A program made the position numbers and the translations under genes. Under the pieces are notes generated by a model, which ran no database searches, was not told the origin of the DNA, and saw only the letters and a list, made by a program, of their open reading frames with translations. 64,000 bases of DNA, from the NCBI GenBank assembly GCA_902589725.1, contig CACITU010000001.1, positions 62,001-126,000 of the forward strand, read 5' to 3'. This stretch comes from an uncultured Pelagibacteraceae bacterium. GTDB taxonomy: Bacteria; Pseudomonadota; Alphaproteobacteria; Pelagibacterales; Pelagibacteraceae. Positions 24,733 to 34,100 of this stretch are shown here, piece by piece (the first letter of the stretch is position 1; each line of letters begins with the position of its first letter).

Positions 24733-24825
24733 ATGCCTAAGAAAAGAAAAAAAGCGGCAAAGAAAACTAAGAAAAAAGCTAAGAAAAAAGCTAAGAAAAA
24801 AGCAAAAAAAAGAAGAAGAAAATAG
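24733..24825 (+). CDS. 30-residue lysine-rich basic peptide
   Basis: From ATG 24733 to TAG 24823-24825 the product starts MPKKRKKAAKKTKKKAK and continues as AKKK repeats, ending RRRK. Only Met, Pro, Lys, Arg, Ala and Thr occur. A clear Shine-Dalgarno AGGGAG (24721-24726), a promoter and a terminator frame it, and codons vary (GCG, GCA, GCT for Ala), which argues for a real gene. It resembles histone-H1-like or ribosomal-protein tails, so binding to DNA, rRNA or the nucleoid is inferred. I do not recognise a named family. Confidence 0.65.
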   Translation: MPKKRKKAAKKTKKKAKKKAKKKAKKRRRK

Positions 24826-24844
24826 TAACTTAGTATTCTTTACA

Positions 24845-24887
24845 AAAAACGCTTCTCATTACAGTTTGTGTGAGAGGCGTTTTTTTT
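24845..24887 (+). terminator. Bidirectional intrinsic terminator
   Basis: ACGCTTCTCA (24849-24858) pairs with TGAGAGGCGT (24871-24880) with one G-U pair and a 12-base loop, followed by a T run to 24887. On the opposite strand an A/T run gives a U tract as well (A at 24844-24849). It separates the lysine-rich peptide gene from the convergent carD-like gene. Confidence 0.8.
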
Positions 24888-25791
24888 ATTCATCGATAGG
24901 CTCATCTGTGTCTGAAATTGGTTCGTCCACAGGAAGTTCACTGGAAGGAGATTTAGCGACTGAAGCTGGTTGAGCTTGCCCACCTAAATTTCTTTTCAAT
25001 GCCTTATCTAATTTTTTTTGCGTATCTTCAAATGATATACTTAATACAATCTGAAATTCTGATAAAATTCTTTCATAAGCTTTTTCAAACAACTGTCTTT
25101 CACTATAAGACTGATCAACCATAAGATCATCTCCTTTATTTAAATCTCTAACAACTTCAGCCAATTCGTATATTTTTCCTGAAGATATTTTAGCTTCATA
25201 TTCTTGTGCTCTTCTGCTCCACATTGATCTTTTTATTTTTGGTTTACTTTTTAATATTGAGATACATTTATTAACTTGGTTAATTGTTGCCAAAGGTCTT
25301 AAGTGTGATTGTTTGTTTACAGGTACCATTCCATTGGCTTTATCCTTTTCAAATTTTATAACATATGTTTCAACATCAATTCCACCAATATTAATTTTCT
25401 TAAATTCTGTTATTTGACCAACCCCATGCTTAGGATAAACAACATAGTCTTTTATTTTGTATTCTCTTTTTTCAGTTTCTTGCTTTTTAACTTTTTTTAT
25501 TTCAGGCTTTACTTCGTTTGTTTTTGAAATTCTTAAATTATCTACTTTTGCATCAGTTGTTGTTTCTACAACTTTAACAGTTTTTTTTATTTTATTTTTT
25601 TTATTTGGAACTTTTTTTAAATTTTTTTTAATTTTTTTTGAAATTATTTTTTTTGTTTTTTTATCTTTTTTGGCTTTTACTGTTTTTTTTGTTTTTACTA
25701 CCTTCTTTTTAGAAACTTTTTTTTTCACTTTTTTATCTGTTTTGCCTTTAAAGATTTTCTTTAAAATATTTTTCGTACTTATTTTGCTCAT
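24886..25791 (-). CDS. CarD-family transcriptional regulator with lysine-rich N-terminal extension
   Basis: CarD proteins bind RNA polymerase beta through a Tudor-like domain and stabilise open promoter complexes. The CarD domain begins at [18 protein letters not shown] and includes ANGMVPV, followed by the helical DNA-binding part with [18 protein letters not shown]. Before it lie about 110 residues extremely rich in Lys ([22 protein letters not shown]), and after it a Pro/Asp/Glu tail. The frame opens at 25833. I prefer the ATG at 25791, giving 301 residues; it overlaps the upstream ferredoxin gene by 44 bases, which is unusual. Confidence 0.85.
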   Translation of the reverse strand: MSKISTKNILKKIFKGKTDKKVKKKVSKKKVVKTKKTVKAKKDKKTKKIISKKIKKNLKKVPNKKNKIKKTVKVVETTTDAKVDNLRISKTNEVKPEIKKVKKQETEKREYKIKDYVVYPKHGVGQITEFKKINIGGIDVETYVIKFEKDKANGMVPVNKQSHLRPLATINQVNKCISILKSKPKIKRSMWSRRAQEYEAKISSGKIYELAEVVRDLNKGDDLMVDQSYSERQLFEKAYERILSEFQIVLSISFEDTQKKLDKALKRNLGGQAQPASVAKSPSSELPVDEPISDTDEPIDE

Positions 25792-26074
25792 CTTTAAATT
25801 TTTCGTGATCCGCTGGTGGATCTTTTTTTTCACTTATATTGGGCCAGATTTCAGAATATTTTTTATTGATCTCCAACCATTTTTCACTTCCAGGTTCAGT
25901 GTCTGCTTTTATGGCATCGACAGGACATTCTGGCTCGCAAACGCCACAATCTATACACTCATCGGGTTTAATTACAAGCATATTTTTACCTTCATAAAAG
26001 CAATCAACAGGGCAGACATCAACACAGTCAGTTAATTTGCACTTAATACAATTGTCGTTAACGATATATGTCAT
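25748..26074 (-). CDS. fdxA: Seven-iron ferredoxin, FdxA type
   Basis: The 108-residue protein starts with [28 protein letters not shown], the signature of 7Fe (3Fe-4S plus 4Fe-4S) ferredoxins. A second set, [16 protein letters not shown], is followed by a C-terminal extension with the conserved [14 protein letters not shown]. It is a low-potential one-electron carrier whose partner is unknown. Alphaproteobacteria often place fdxA just before a CarD-family gene. It overlaps the TerB-like gene by 4 bases. Confidence 0.92.
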   Translation of the reverse strand: MTYIVNDNCIKCKLTDCVDVCPVDCFYEGKNMLVIKPDECIDCGVCEPECPVDAIKADTEPGSEKWLEINKKYSEIWPNISEKKDPPADHEKFKDEQNKYEKYFKENL

Positions 26075-26481
26075 TCTAAATTTTTTTTGATTTTTTCTTT
26101 AATATCTCCCATTGTTTTATTGTCAATATAAAGTAATCCTGCAAGTCGTCTCATTAAGTTAGTTTCATATATATCGGCATCTTTATTTGAATAAATTATA
26201 GACCACAAAGCCTCAATGATTTTAATTTTATCTTGCTCAGGTAACCCTTTTACTTCACGAGTAAAATCTAAAATTTGATTTGAGTTTTCCTCAATTATTT
26301 TTGCTTCTTCAATTTTTTTAGAAATATTTTCGTCTTTTACACCAAGCTCATTAAGTGTTTTTTTAATAATTTCTTCCTCTTTATCTGTATAATTCTCATC
26401 TATTTTAGCAGCATGAATTAATAAAGCACAAATTTTTGTAAGAAAATTATTATTTTCTATTTCTTTTTTTTTAAAAAACAT
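26071..26481 (-). CDS. TerB-like helical protein
   Basis: The 136-residue all-helical protein has [27 protein letters not shown] and [27 protein letters not shown], two acidic helix-loop patterns typical of TerB/DjlA-N-like domains. In TerB these can bind divalent metal near the membrane. There is no signal sequence. The function is unknown. It sits between a Suv3-type helicase and fdxA, one base from the helicase stop and sharing 4 bases with fdxA. Confidence 0.65.
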   Translation of the reverse strand: MFFKKKEIENNNFLTKICALLIHAAKIDENYTDKEEEIIKKTLNELGVKDENISKKIEEAKIIEENSNQILDFTREVKGLPEQDKIKIIEALWSIIYSNKDADIYETNLMRRLAGLLYIDNKTMGDIKEKIKKNLE

Positions 26482-26482
26482 T

Positions 26483-28963
26483 CTAACCTAAATTTAAATT
26501 CTTTAATATTTTAAATGGATTTTCATTTGAGATCTTCTTTTTAGTAATTTTTTTAAACTTCTTGGTAGGACTATATTTAAAATATGTTTCATTTTCTTTG
26601 TCAAATATTTTATAGTTCATTTTTTGAAGTAATTTTTTAAAGTTATCTTTACTACATCCTAAAAGATTTAACATTTCTGGAATTAATTTTATTTCAGAAT
26701 TTTCTTTTGAACTAGAATTTATTATTAATACAAATAACCTTTCCAAAATATCAATTCTTACAAAAAAATTATCAAATCTTTCAAATCCACACAAAAGCAT
26801 AAAGTTTTTATTTTTTATTTCTTTATCGTCTAAAAAATTCAAACCGAATGTAGGTGGTTTTAAATTATGAAATTTTTGATAAAAATTTTTCCATAATAAT
26901 GTTCTTAAAGATACTGCTTCTGGCTTAATTAATTGATAAAGGAAAACATGGTATCTACCAAACTTTACCCCTAGGTCCCTAAGTATTTTTCTCTCATTTT
27001 GTTCTAGGTTTTTTAGGTATTCAGAAACTTGGTCTCGTTTTAATACCCCATTATTTTCATAGAGTTGGTATGCCAGTGCTTTAATTGATGAATTATTTTC
27101 TTTTATATTCTTTAAGTCAATTAAACTTTTAAGAACGCTATTTATTTTTGAATGTATCCATTTGTTAATATAATTGTTTAATTTTTGTTTAGTGTTTTGT
27201 TCAATAATATCATCAACAATTAAATCAAAATTAGGATTTAAATAGTCACTTCCTGTTGTTAATTTGGCAATTGGGAAATCATTCCAGTAAATTTTAAAAT
27301 CTTCCTTCAAACTTATTAATCCTGTATCAATTATTGATTGAACACGTTTTTCTAATTCTGGACCAATAGTTTGTCTGGCAGCTTTTTTTAGAGACTTTAT
27401 ATCAGTTTCTAATGCACCTTTTTTTAAATCTAGTTCCAGTTTCAATCCTTTTATTTTTCCAATAAATTGGTTGTCAATTTTAACATCGTTGTTTTGTAAA
27501 ATTTCTGTAATAAATTCCATATCTTGTTTTAAGCCTCTAGCAAGTACACTTGCTCTTTTGTCAATAAAAGTTTTGGTAAGTTCTTCATGTAATCTGTCTG
27601 AAAGTCTGTCTTCTAAGTGTTTAGTTTTTTCTATCCAATAACTTTGATTTTCTACCCAATTATTTTTATTTGAAACATATGACCAAGTTCTGACATTTGC
27701 AATTCTATTTGATAAAGAATCCACATTTCCATCTAATTTATCAAGTTTCATAAGCTGCAATCTCATATAATCTTCAGAAATTAGTCCTTTTTTACTTGTT
27801 AAAAACTTAAATACATTTCCAATAACCTCAAAATGATTTCCATATGTTTTTTTAACAAAATCAGGTATTTGGCAACATTCCCATAAAAGCATTAACTTTT
27901 CCTTGTCAAATTTTTCATTTAAAATTCTTTGGTCTTTTAAAAAGTATTTTAGTGCCTTTTCATCTTCACATTCATGAATTTTTCTCAGCCATTCTGCATG
28001 AGGTTTTTCTTCTAAACTTTTGATTAGACTAATTGGATTATTAAAATTAAGATTTGAATTTCTCCAATACAAAGTTTTATTTTCCTCAAACTTATGATTT
28101 TCTATTAATTCTACTTCTTCAGGAGACATTTCTTTACAATCACCAGTAATACCAAAACTTCCGTCGTTAAGGTATCTACCAGCTCTACCCGCTATTTGAC
28201 CTATCTCAGCAAGATTTAATCTTCTCAATTTTTTACCATCAAATTTTTTAATATTTGAGAAATAAACAAAATCTAAATCCATATTAATACCCATTCCAAT
28301 TGCATCTGTTGCAACTAAAAAATCAACATCTCCAGATTGATATAACTCAACTTGAGCATTTCTTGTTTTTGGACTTAGTGATCCCATTACAATAGCAGCA
28401 CCACCCTTTTGTCGTCTTATTAACTCAGCAATGGCATAAACTTCCTCTGCTGAAAATGCAATAATAGCTGTTTTTCTGTCAATTCTTGATATTTTTTTGT
28501 GACCAGCGTAAGTAAGTTTAGATAGTCTTTCTCTATTTATAAACTCAATATCCCCATCTAATTTTAAGATGATATTTTTAATAGTACTTGAACCCATCAG
28601 CATTGTAAGTTTTTCTCCTCTCATATTTAAAAGTCTATCAGTAAAAATATGACCTCTTTCATGATCAGAGCACATTTGAATTTCGTCCACACCTATAAAC
28701 TCTAGATGTTTATCAATTGGCATAGATTCAACAGTACATAAAAAATATTTAGCATTGGATGGAATTACTTTTTCTTCTCCAGTGATTAGTGCAACTTTAT
28801 CTAAACTTATTTTTTTGATCACTTTGTCATATACTTCTCTTGCAAGTAACCTAAGAGGAAACCCAATCATGCCACTTTCAAAAGAAAGCATTGTTTCAAT
28901 AGCAAGATGGGTCTTACCAGTATTAGTTGGACCGAGAACAGCTGTAATTTTATTTTTAGTCAT
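26483..28963 (-). CDS. SUPV3L1/Suv3-type ATP-dependent RNA/DNA helicase
   Basis: The 826-residue protein has Walker A GPTNTGKTH (11-19), the DEIQ box GVDEIQMCSDHERG, SSTIKN, a second RecA domain with VMGSLSPKTRNAQ and ATDAIGMGINMDLDFV, and QIAGRAGRY (motif VI). This set matches the Suv3 subfamily of Ski2-related helicases, best known from mitochondrial RNA degradation. Bacterial members are common in alphaproteobacteria. The C-terminal half is long and of unclear function. It leads the helicase-TerB-fdxA-carD run on the minus strand. Confidence 0.85.
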   Translation of the reverse strand: MTKNKITAVLGPTNTGKTHLAIETMLSFESGMIGFPLRLLAREVYDKVIKKISLDKVALITGEEKVIPSNAKYFLCTVESMPIDKHLEFIGVDEIQMCSDHERGHIFTDRLLNMRGEKLTMLMGSSTIKNIILKLDGDIEFINRERLSKLTYAGHKKISRIDRKTAIIAFSAEEVYAIAELIRRQKGGAAIVMGSLSPKTRNAQVELYQSGDVDFLVATDAIGMGINMDLDFVYFSNIKKFDGKKLRRLNLAEIGQIAGRAGRYLNDGSFGITGDCKEMSPEEVELIENHKFEENKTLYWRNSNLNFNNPISLIKSLEEKPHAEWLRKIHECEDEKALKYFLKDQRILNEKFDKEKLMLLWECCQIPDFVKKTYGNHFEVIGNVFKFLTSKKGLISEDYMRLQLMKLDKLDGNVDSLSNRIANVRTWSYVSNKNNWVENQSYWIEKTKHLEDRLSDRLHEELTKTFIDKRASVLARGLKQDMEFITEILQNNDVKIDNQFIGKIKGLKLELDLKKGALETDIKSLKKAARQTIGPELEKRVQSIIDTGLISLKEDFKIYWNDFPIAKLTTGSDYLNPNFDLIVDDIIEQNTKQKLNNYINKWIHSKINSVLKSLIDLKNIKENNSSIKALAYQLYENNGVLKRDQVSEYLKNLEQNERKILRDLGVKFGRYHVFLYQLIKPEAVSLRTLLWKNFYQKFHNLKPPTFGLNFLDDKEIKNKNFMLLCGFERFDNFFVRIDILERLFVLIINSSSKENSEIKLIPEMLNLLGCSKDNFKKLLQKMNYKIFDKENETYFKYSPTKKFKKITKKKISNENPFKILKNLNLG

Positions 28964-29150
28964 TTCTATCTTTTGTGTTTCTTTTTTTTTACCTACCAGA
29001 TATTGTTACTGCTAAAGAACAAAAATAGACTAAAACAAGACCGAATCGGAGAGTAAAAAGTTCTCATTTTCTTTTTAAAACTAGTGAGATTAACATAAAT
29101 AAATTTAATCCTATAATATATAAATTTTTAAAATAAATTTACGAGTAGAA

Positions 29151-29576
29151 TTATCCACCAGGTCCTAAATCAGAAGGTTTTATTTTTATAATTTTCCATA
29201 CCCCAGATGCAGAAGTTATTATTTTATCATTACATTTAAGTTCACAAAATAGGAAGACTAAAGTATTTGTCTTTTTTAAAATTTTTGTATATCCAATAAT
29301 TTCATCCCCAATTTTTGATGCGCCTATAAATTTTATATCTAAAGAGATAGTTACACACGGAGCATTTCCTGCCGCTCTATGTGCAGCTGTACCCGCCCCA
29401 GCATCTATTAAAGCAGACAAATAGCCTCCATGAGTTATTCCAGCAGCATTTAAATGATTTTCATTAATTATAGATTTAAATTCGTATTCATTTATCGAAA
29501 TAGGTCTAAATAAAATACCCCCATTGTGTTTCATAAATCCAGGTTTAATACTTATTTGCTCAAATTCATTAGCCAT
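29151..29576 (-). CDS. PaaI-family hot-dog acyl-CoA thioesterase
   Basis: The 141-residue protein has a hot-dog fold signature: NAAGITHGGYLSALIDAGAGTAAHRA (active-site HGG and the helix acidic residue), then CVTISLDIKFIGAS and ELKCNDKIITSASGVWKI. PaaI-like enzymes hydrolyse acyl- or aryl-CoA esters; the substrate is not determined. It follows tRNA-Arg and a 32-codon open frame on the same strand, ending after PGG. Confidence 0.8.
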   Translation of the reverse strand: MANEFEQISIKPGFMKHNGGILFRPISINEYEFKSIINENHLNAAGITHGGYLSALIDAGAGTAAHRAAGNAPCVTISLDIKFIGASKIGDEIIGYTKILKKTNTLVFLFCELKCNDKIITSASGVWKIIKIKPSDLGPGG

Positions 29577-29582
29577 AATTTT

Positions 29583-29681
29583 CTATAATACAAAAGTTAA
29601 AATTAATAAAATGATTAAAATAATTATAAAAAAAATAATTACTGATTTTTGTAAAGATGCTTTTAAAAGCCAATTAAACAT
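29583..29681 (-). CDS. 32-residue single-helix membrane peptide (candidate)
   Basis: Between tRNA-Arg and the thioesterase gene a short frame encodes MFNWLLKASLQKS, then about 18 Ile/Leu/Phe residues that would span the membrane. An AAGGA sequence lies 7 bases before its ATG, a stronger ribosome site than most genes here have. It ends 6 bases before the thioesterase start. Function unknown; it could be chance in AT-rich DNA. Confidence 0.4.
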   Translation of the reverse strand: MFNWLLKASLQKSVIIFFIIILIILLILTFVL

Positions 29682-29695
29682 TTCTATATCCTTTT

Positions 29696-29772
29696 TGGTG
29701 GACCGCCCAGAACTCGAATCTGGAATCTCCCGGTTCGTAGCCGAGCGCCTTATCCAATTTGGCCAGCGGTCC
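29696..29772 (-). tRNA. tRNA-Arg (anticodon ACG)
   Basis: The 77-base minus-strand gene pairs acceptor GGACCGC (5' end at 29772) with GCGGTCC, followed by discriminator A and encoded CCA (29696-29698). The anticodon stem CTCGG/CCGGG encloses CTACGAA, giving ACG. The T arm has GTTCGAGT-type sequence. A34 should be edited to inosine to read CGN codons. Confidence 0.97.
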
Positions 29773-29845
29773 TTTTTAATAATATATTCCATATATCAAA
29801 GTTTTTGATGTAATTTAACTTATAAAATATTATGTTTATTACTTT

Positions 29846-31033
29846 ATGAGCAAAAACTCAAACGATGTTGTAATTACTTCAGCGCTAAGAACCCCAATTG
29901 GAAGATACAAAGGTTCTTTAAAAAATCTTAGTGCATCACAATTAGGATCAATAGCAATTAAAGAAGTAATTTATAAATCAAAATTAGATGCAGACGAGAT
30001 TGATGAAGTAATCATGGGGAATGTTTTAACCTCTGGACTTGGTCAAAATCCTGCTAGGCAAGCTTCAATAGGTGCTGGAGTTCCAGTCTCAAAACCTGCT
30101 CATATTGTTAATCAGGTTTGTGGGTCTGGATTAAGATCTGTTGTTTCAGGGTATCATTCAATCAAGTTAGGAGAAAATCAAATAGTTGTTACAGGGGGTC
30201 AAGAAAATATGTCCAGAGCAACTCATGCAATCTATTATAGAGAAGATAAAAAATTTTCTGAAAAAAAATTAGTAGATACAATGATAAAAGATGGTCTATT
30301 AGACTCGTTTAATGATTATCATATGGGTGTTACAGCCGAGAACGTTGCTGAGAAATATAAAATTTCAAGAGACGAACAAGATGATTTTTCCTTAAATTCT
30401 CAGAAAAAAACAGAGAAAGCTTATAGCGAAAATAAATTTAAAGATGAGCTGATTAAATTACAAATTCAAGATGGTGATAAAAAATTTATCTTTGAAAAAG
30501 ATGAACACCCTAGAAAAAATTTAAGTATTGATGACTTAAAAAAATTAAAAACAGTTTTTAAAGAAAATGGAACCGTAACACCTGGTAATTCTTCAGGAAT
30601 AAACGATGGTGCAGCTGCTTTATTATTAATGTCTAGAGAGCAAGCAGAAAAAAAATCGTTAGAATCTTTAGTTAAAATTGTATCGTGGGCTACTTGCGGG
30701 GTTGAACCTTCGTTAATGGGATTGGGACCCATACCTTCAATTCAACAAGCTCTATCTAAAGCAAATTGGAAAATAGATGAAGTAGACTTATTTGAAATTA
30801 ATGAAGCCTTTGCAGCACAAAGTATTGCAGTTATAAAAGAATTAAAAATACCTGAGCAAAAAGTTAACGTTAATGGAGGTGCAATTGCTCTAGGTCATCC
30901 GATAGGAGCTTCCGGATCGAGAATTTTGGTTACTCTTATTCATGAAATGATTAGGCAAGATAAAAGAAAAGGTTGTGCGGCACTCTGCATAGGTGGCGGC
31001 ATGGGAATAGCAATCTGCGTAGAGAGAAGCTAA
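29846..31033 (+). CDS. Acetyl-CoA C-acetyltransferase (thiolase)
   Basis: This enzyme condenses two acetyl-CoA to acetoacetyl-CoA or runs in reverse. The 395-residue thiolase has the acyl-accepting C92 in NQVCGSGLRS, NEAFAAQ, the histidine in NGGAIALGHPIGASGSR and the second active-site Cys in CIGGGMG. Length and the GHPIGASG motif suit biosynthetic/PhaA-AtoB type. No phaB or beta-oxidation partner is adjacent. It is followed by 128 bases with a TATAAA before the pyruvate dehydrogenase genes. Confidence 0.92.
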   Translation: MSKNSNDVVITSALRTPIGRYKGSLKNLSASQLGSIAIKEVIYKSKLDADEIDEVIMGNVLTSGLGQNPARQASIGAGVPVSKPAHIVNQVCGSGLRSVVSGYHSIKLGENQIVVTGGQENMSRATHAIYYREDKKFSEKKLVDTMIKDGLLDSFNDYHMGVTAENVAEKYKISRDEQDDFSLNSQKKTEKAYSENKFKDELIKLQIQDGDKKFIFEKDEHPRKNLSIDDLKKLKTVFKENGTVTPGNSSGINDGAAALLLMSREQAEKKSLESLVKIVSWATCGVEPSLMGLGPIPSIQQALSKANWKIDEVDLFEINEAFAAQSIAVIKELKIPEQKVNVNGGAIALGHPIGASGSRILVTLIHEMIRQDKRKGCAALCIGGGMGIAICVERS

Positions 31034-31161
31034 AAAGCTTAAATTTCATTTATTTTTTTATTTTTTGTTCAATAAAAATATAAGATTAACGAAAAAACCT
31101 TATTAATGTGATAAAATAAAATTTAATAATATTTTTTTCGGTATATAAAACGTTTTAAATA

Positions 31162-34100
31162 ATGAGCGAAAAATTACTTGTTCCTGACATTGGTGACTTT
31201 GAAAATGTTGAGGTTATAGAGATACTTGTAAAACCTGGTGATCAAATTAAAAAAAATGATCCAATAGTTACAATTGAAAGTGACAAATCAAGTGTTGAAA
31301 TTCCCACTACCATTTCTGGAAAAGTAGATAATGTAGCTGTTAAAGTTGGTGATAAAGTTTCTAAGGGAGATTTATTGCTAAATCTTACATCATCATCAAA
31401 ATCATCATCTGAAAGCACTATTCCAAAAGATACAGAAAATATTATTAAACAAGCTGAAGAAGTAATGGTTGAAAAAAAAGAGGAAAAAAAAATCATTAGA
31501 GAACCAGCAGTAGAAAAAAAACAATCTACAATTCAAGTTGTTAATGGTTCTGATATCGATCCACTTGAAACCCAAGACTGGTTAGAATCTTTATCTGCAG
31601 TTATTTCCAAAGATGGAAATCACAGAGCCCATTTTTTAATAAAAGAGTTAATTAATAAAGCTTATCGTGAAGGTGCAAATATTCCCTATACTCAAAATAC
31701 ACCGTACATTAATACAATACCTCCTGAGGCTGAAGTAAAGTCTAGTGGTGATCAAAATATTGAAAGAAGGATTAGATCGTTAATTAGATGGAATGCAGCC
31801 GCAATGGTGGTGCGGGCAAATAAAAAATATCCTGAGCTTGGTGGACACATTGGTACATTTGCTTCTGCCGCAACATTATATGATGTTGGGATGAATCATT
31901 TTTGGAGAGCAAAAAATAACAAATTCGGTGGAGATTTAATTTATTTTCAAGGACATAGTGCTCCAGGAATGTACGCGAGGGCATTTTTAGAAGGTAGATT
32001 AAATGAAAAACAACTAGATAGTTTTAGACAGGAGGTAAAGCCTGGAGGTCTATCTTCATATCCACACCCTTGGTTAATGCCAAAATTTTGGCAGTTTCCT
32101 ACAGTATCTATGGGATTAGGTCCTATGCTTGCTATATATCAAGCTAGGTACATGAAATATTTAATCAACAGAGGTTTGATTAAAGATGAAGGAAGAAAAG
32201 TATGGGCTTTTTTAGGTGATGGAGAAATGGATGAGCCAGAGTCAATGGGCGCAATTGGATTAGCTGCTAGAGAAAATTTAGATAATTTAATATTTGTAAT
32301 AAACTGTAATCTTCAAAGATTAGACGGTCCAGTTAGAGGAAACGGAAAAATTATTCAAGAGCTTGAGGGAAGTTTCAGAGGATCCGGATGGAATGTAATT
32401 AAAGTTATTTGGGGATCATATTGGGACTCATTGATTGCAAATGACAAATCTGGTCATTTAGTTAAAGCTATGAATGAGACAGTCGATGGTGAATATCAGG
32501 CAATGAAAGCTAGGAATGGTGCATATGTAAGGGAAAAATTTTTTGGAAAATACCCTGAAACGCTAGAATTAGTATCAAGTATGTCAGATACAGATATTTG
32601 GAGACTTAATAGAGGTGGTCACGATCCTCACAAAGTTTTTGCCGCATATGATAAAGCGACTAAACATCAGGGAAGCCCAACAGTGATAATTGCAAAAACT
32701 ATTAAAGGTTATGGAATGGGAAAATCAGGAGAAAGTGTAAATACCACTCATCAAACTAAAAAATTAGATGTTGATGATTTGATGTACTATAGAGATCGAT
32801 TTGATGTTCCTTTAACAGATGAACAGGTGAGAAATATTGAATACTTTAGGCCTGACGAAAAATCTGCAGAAATAAAATATATTAAAGAAAAAAGAATTAA
32901 ATTAGGCGGATATTTACCCGAGCGTTCGACTTTCGCTAAACCAATCAAAGCACCTTCAAAAGATATTTTCGATTTCATGAAAGTATCAACTGGTGAAAAA
33001 GAAATGTCTACTACTATGGCACTTGTGAGAATGTTAACAAATTTATTAAGGGATAAAAATATATCTCCTAGACTGGTTCCTATTATTCCTGACGAAGCAA
33101 GAACGTTTGGAATGGAAGGATTTTTTCAAAAAATAGGGATTTATGCACATGAAGGACAAAAATATGAACCTGAGGATTCAGCTCAGTTAAGTTCTTATAG
33201 AGAAGATAAAAGTGGTCAAGTTTTAGAGGAAGGTATCAATGAAGCAGGTGCTATGTCTTCATGGATTGCTGCTGCCACTGCATATACAAATCATGATATC
33301 GAAATGATCCCAATTTATATTTTTTATTCAATGTTTGGTTTCCAAAGAGTAGGAGATCTAGCTTGGGCGGCTGGAGATAGCCAGGCTAGAGGATTTTTAG
33401 TGGGTGCAACAGCTGGAAGAACAACACTTGCTGGAGAAGGCTTACAACACCAGGATGGGCATAGTCATTTAATTGCATCAACTATACCAAATTGTGTAAC
33501 TTATGATCCTACATTTCATTACGAATTAGCGGTAATTTTTCGAGAAGGTTTAAGAAGAATGCATGAGAAAAATGAGAATGTTTTTTATTATATTACAACA
33601 ATGAATGAAAATTACTCACATCCAGAAATGCCTAAAGATAAGAATTGTGAAGAAGGTATTTTAAAGGGCATGTATAAAATAAAAGAATTTAATAAATATA
33701 AAAAAACTAAAATTCAACTTTTAGGATCAGGTACAATCTTGAGAGAAATGATTTCAGCAGCAGAGATTTTACAAAATGATTATCATATCGATAGTGAGAT
33801 ATGGAGTGTAACAAGTTTTAATGAATTAAGAAAAGATGGAATGGAAGTAGAAAGGTATAATCTTCTGAATCCCGACAAAGAACCTAAAAAATCTTATGTT
33901 GAACAATGTTTAGGCAAAACTGAGGGCCCAATAATGGCTGCATCTGATTATATGAGAATGAATTCAGATCAAATCAGACCTTATACTAATAAAAGCTTTT
34001 ATTCATTAGGAGCGGATGGTTTTGGAAGAAGTGATACAAGAAAAAATTTAAGAAAATTTTTTGAAGTAGATAAAGAACATTTGGTTACTTACGGTTTAAG

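Noticed and set aside
25457..26035. 192-codon Phe-rich plus-strand frame opposite carD/fdxA
   Set aside because: It is the antisense of the lysine-rich CarD tail (AAA/AAG read as TTT/CTT), a composition artefact.
29583..29792. 69-codon minus-strand frame running through tRNA-Arg
   Set aside because: Its first half is the tRNA read as protein (RRSATNREIPDSSSGRST). Only the part from the ATG at 29681 is a possible gene.
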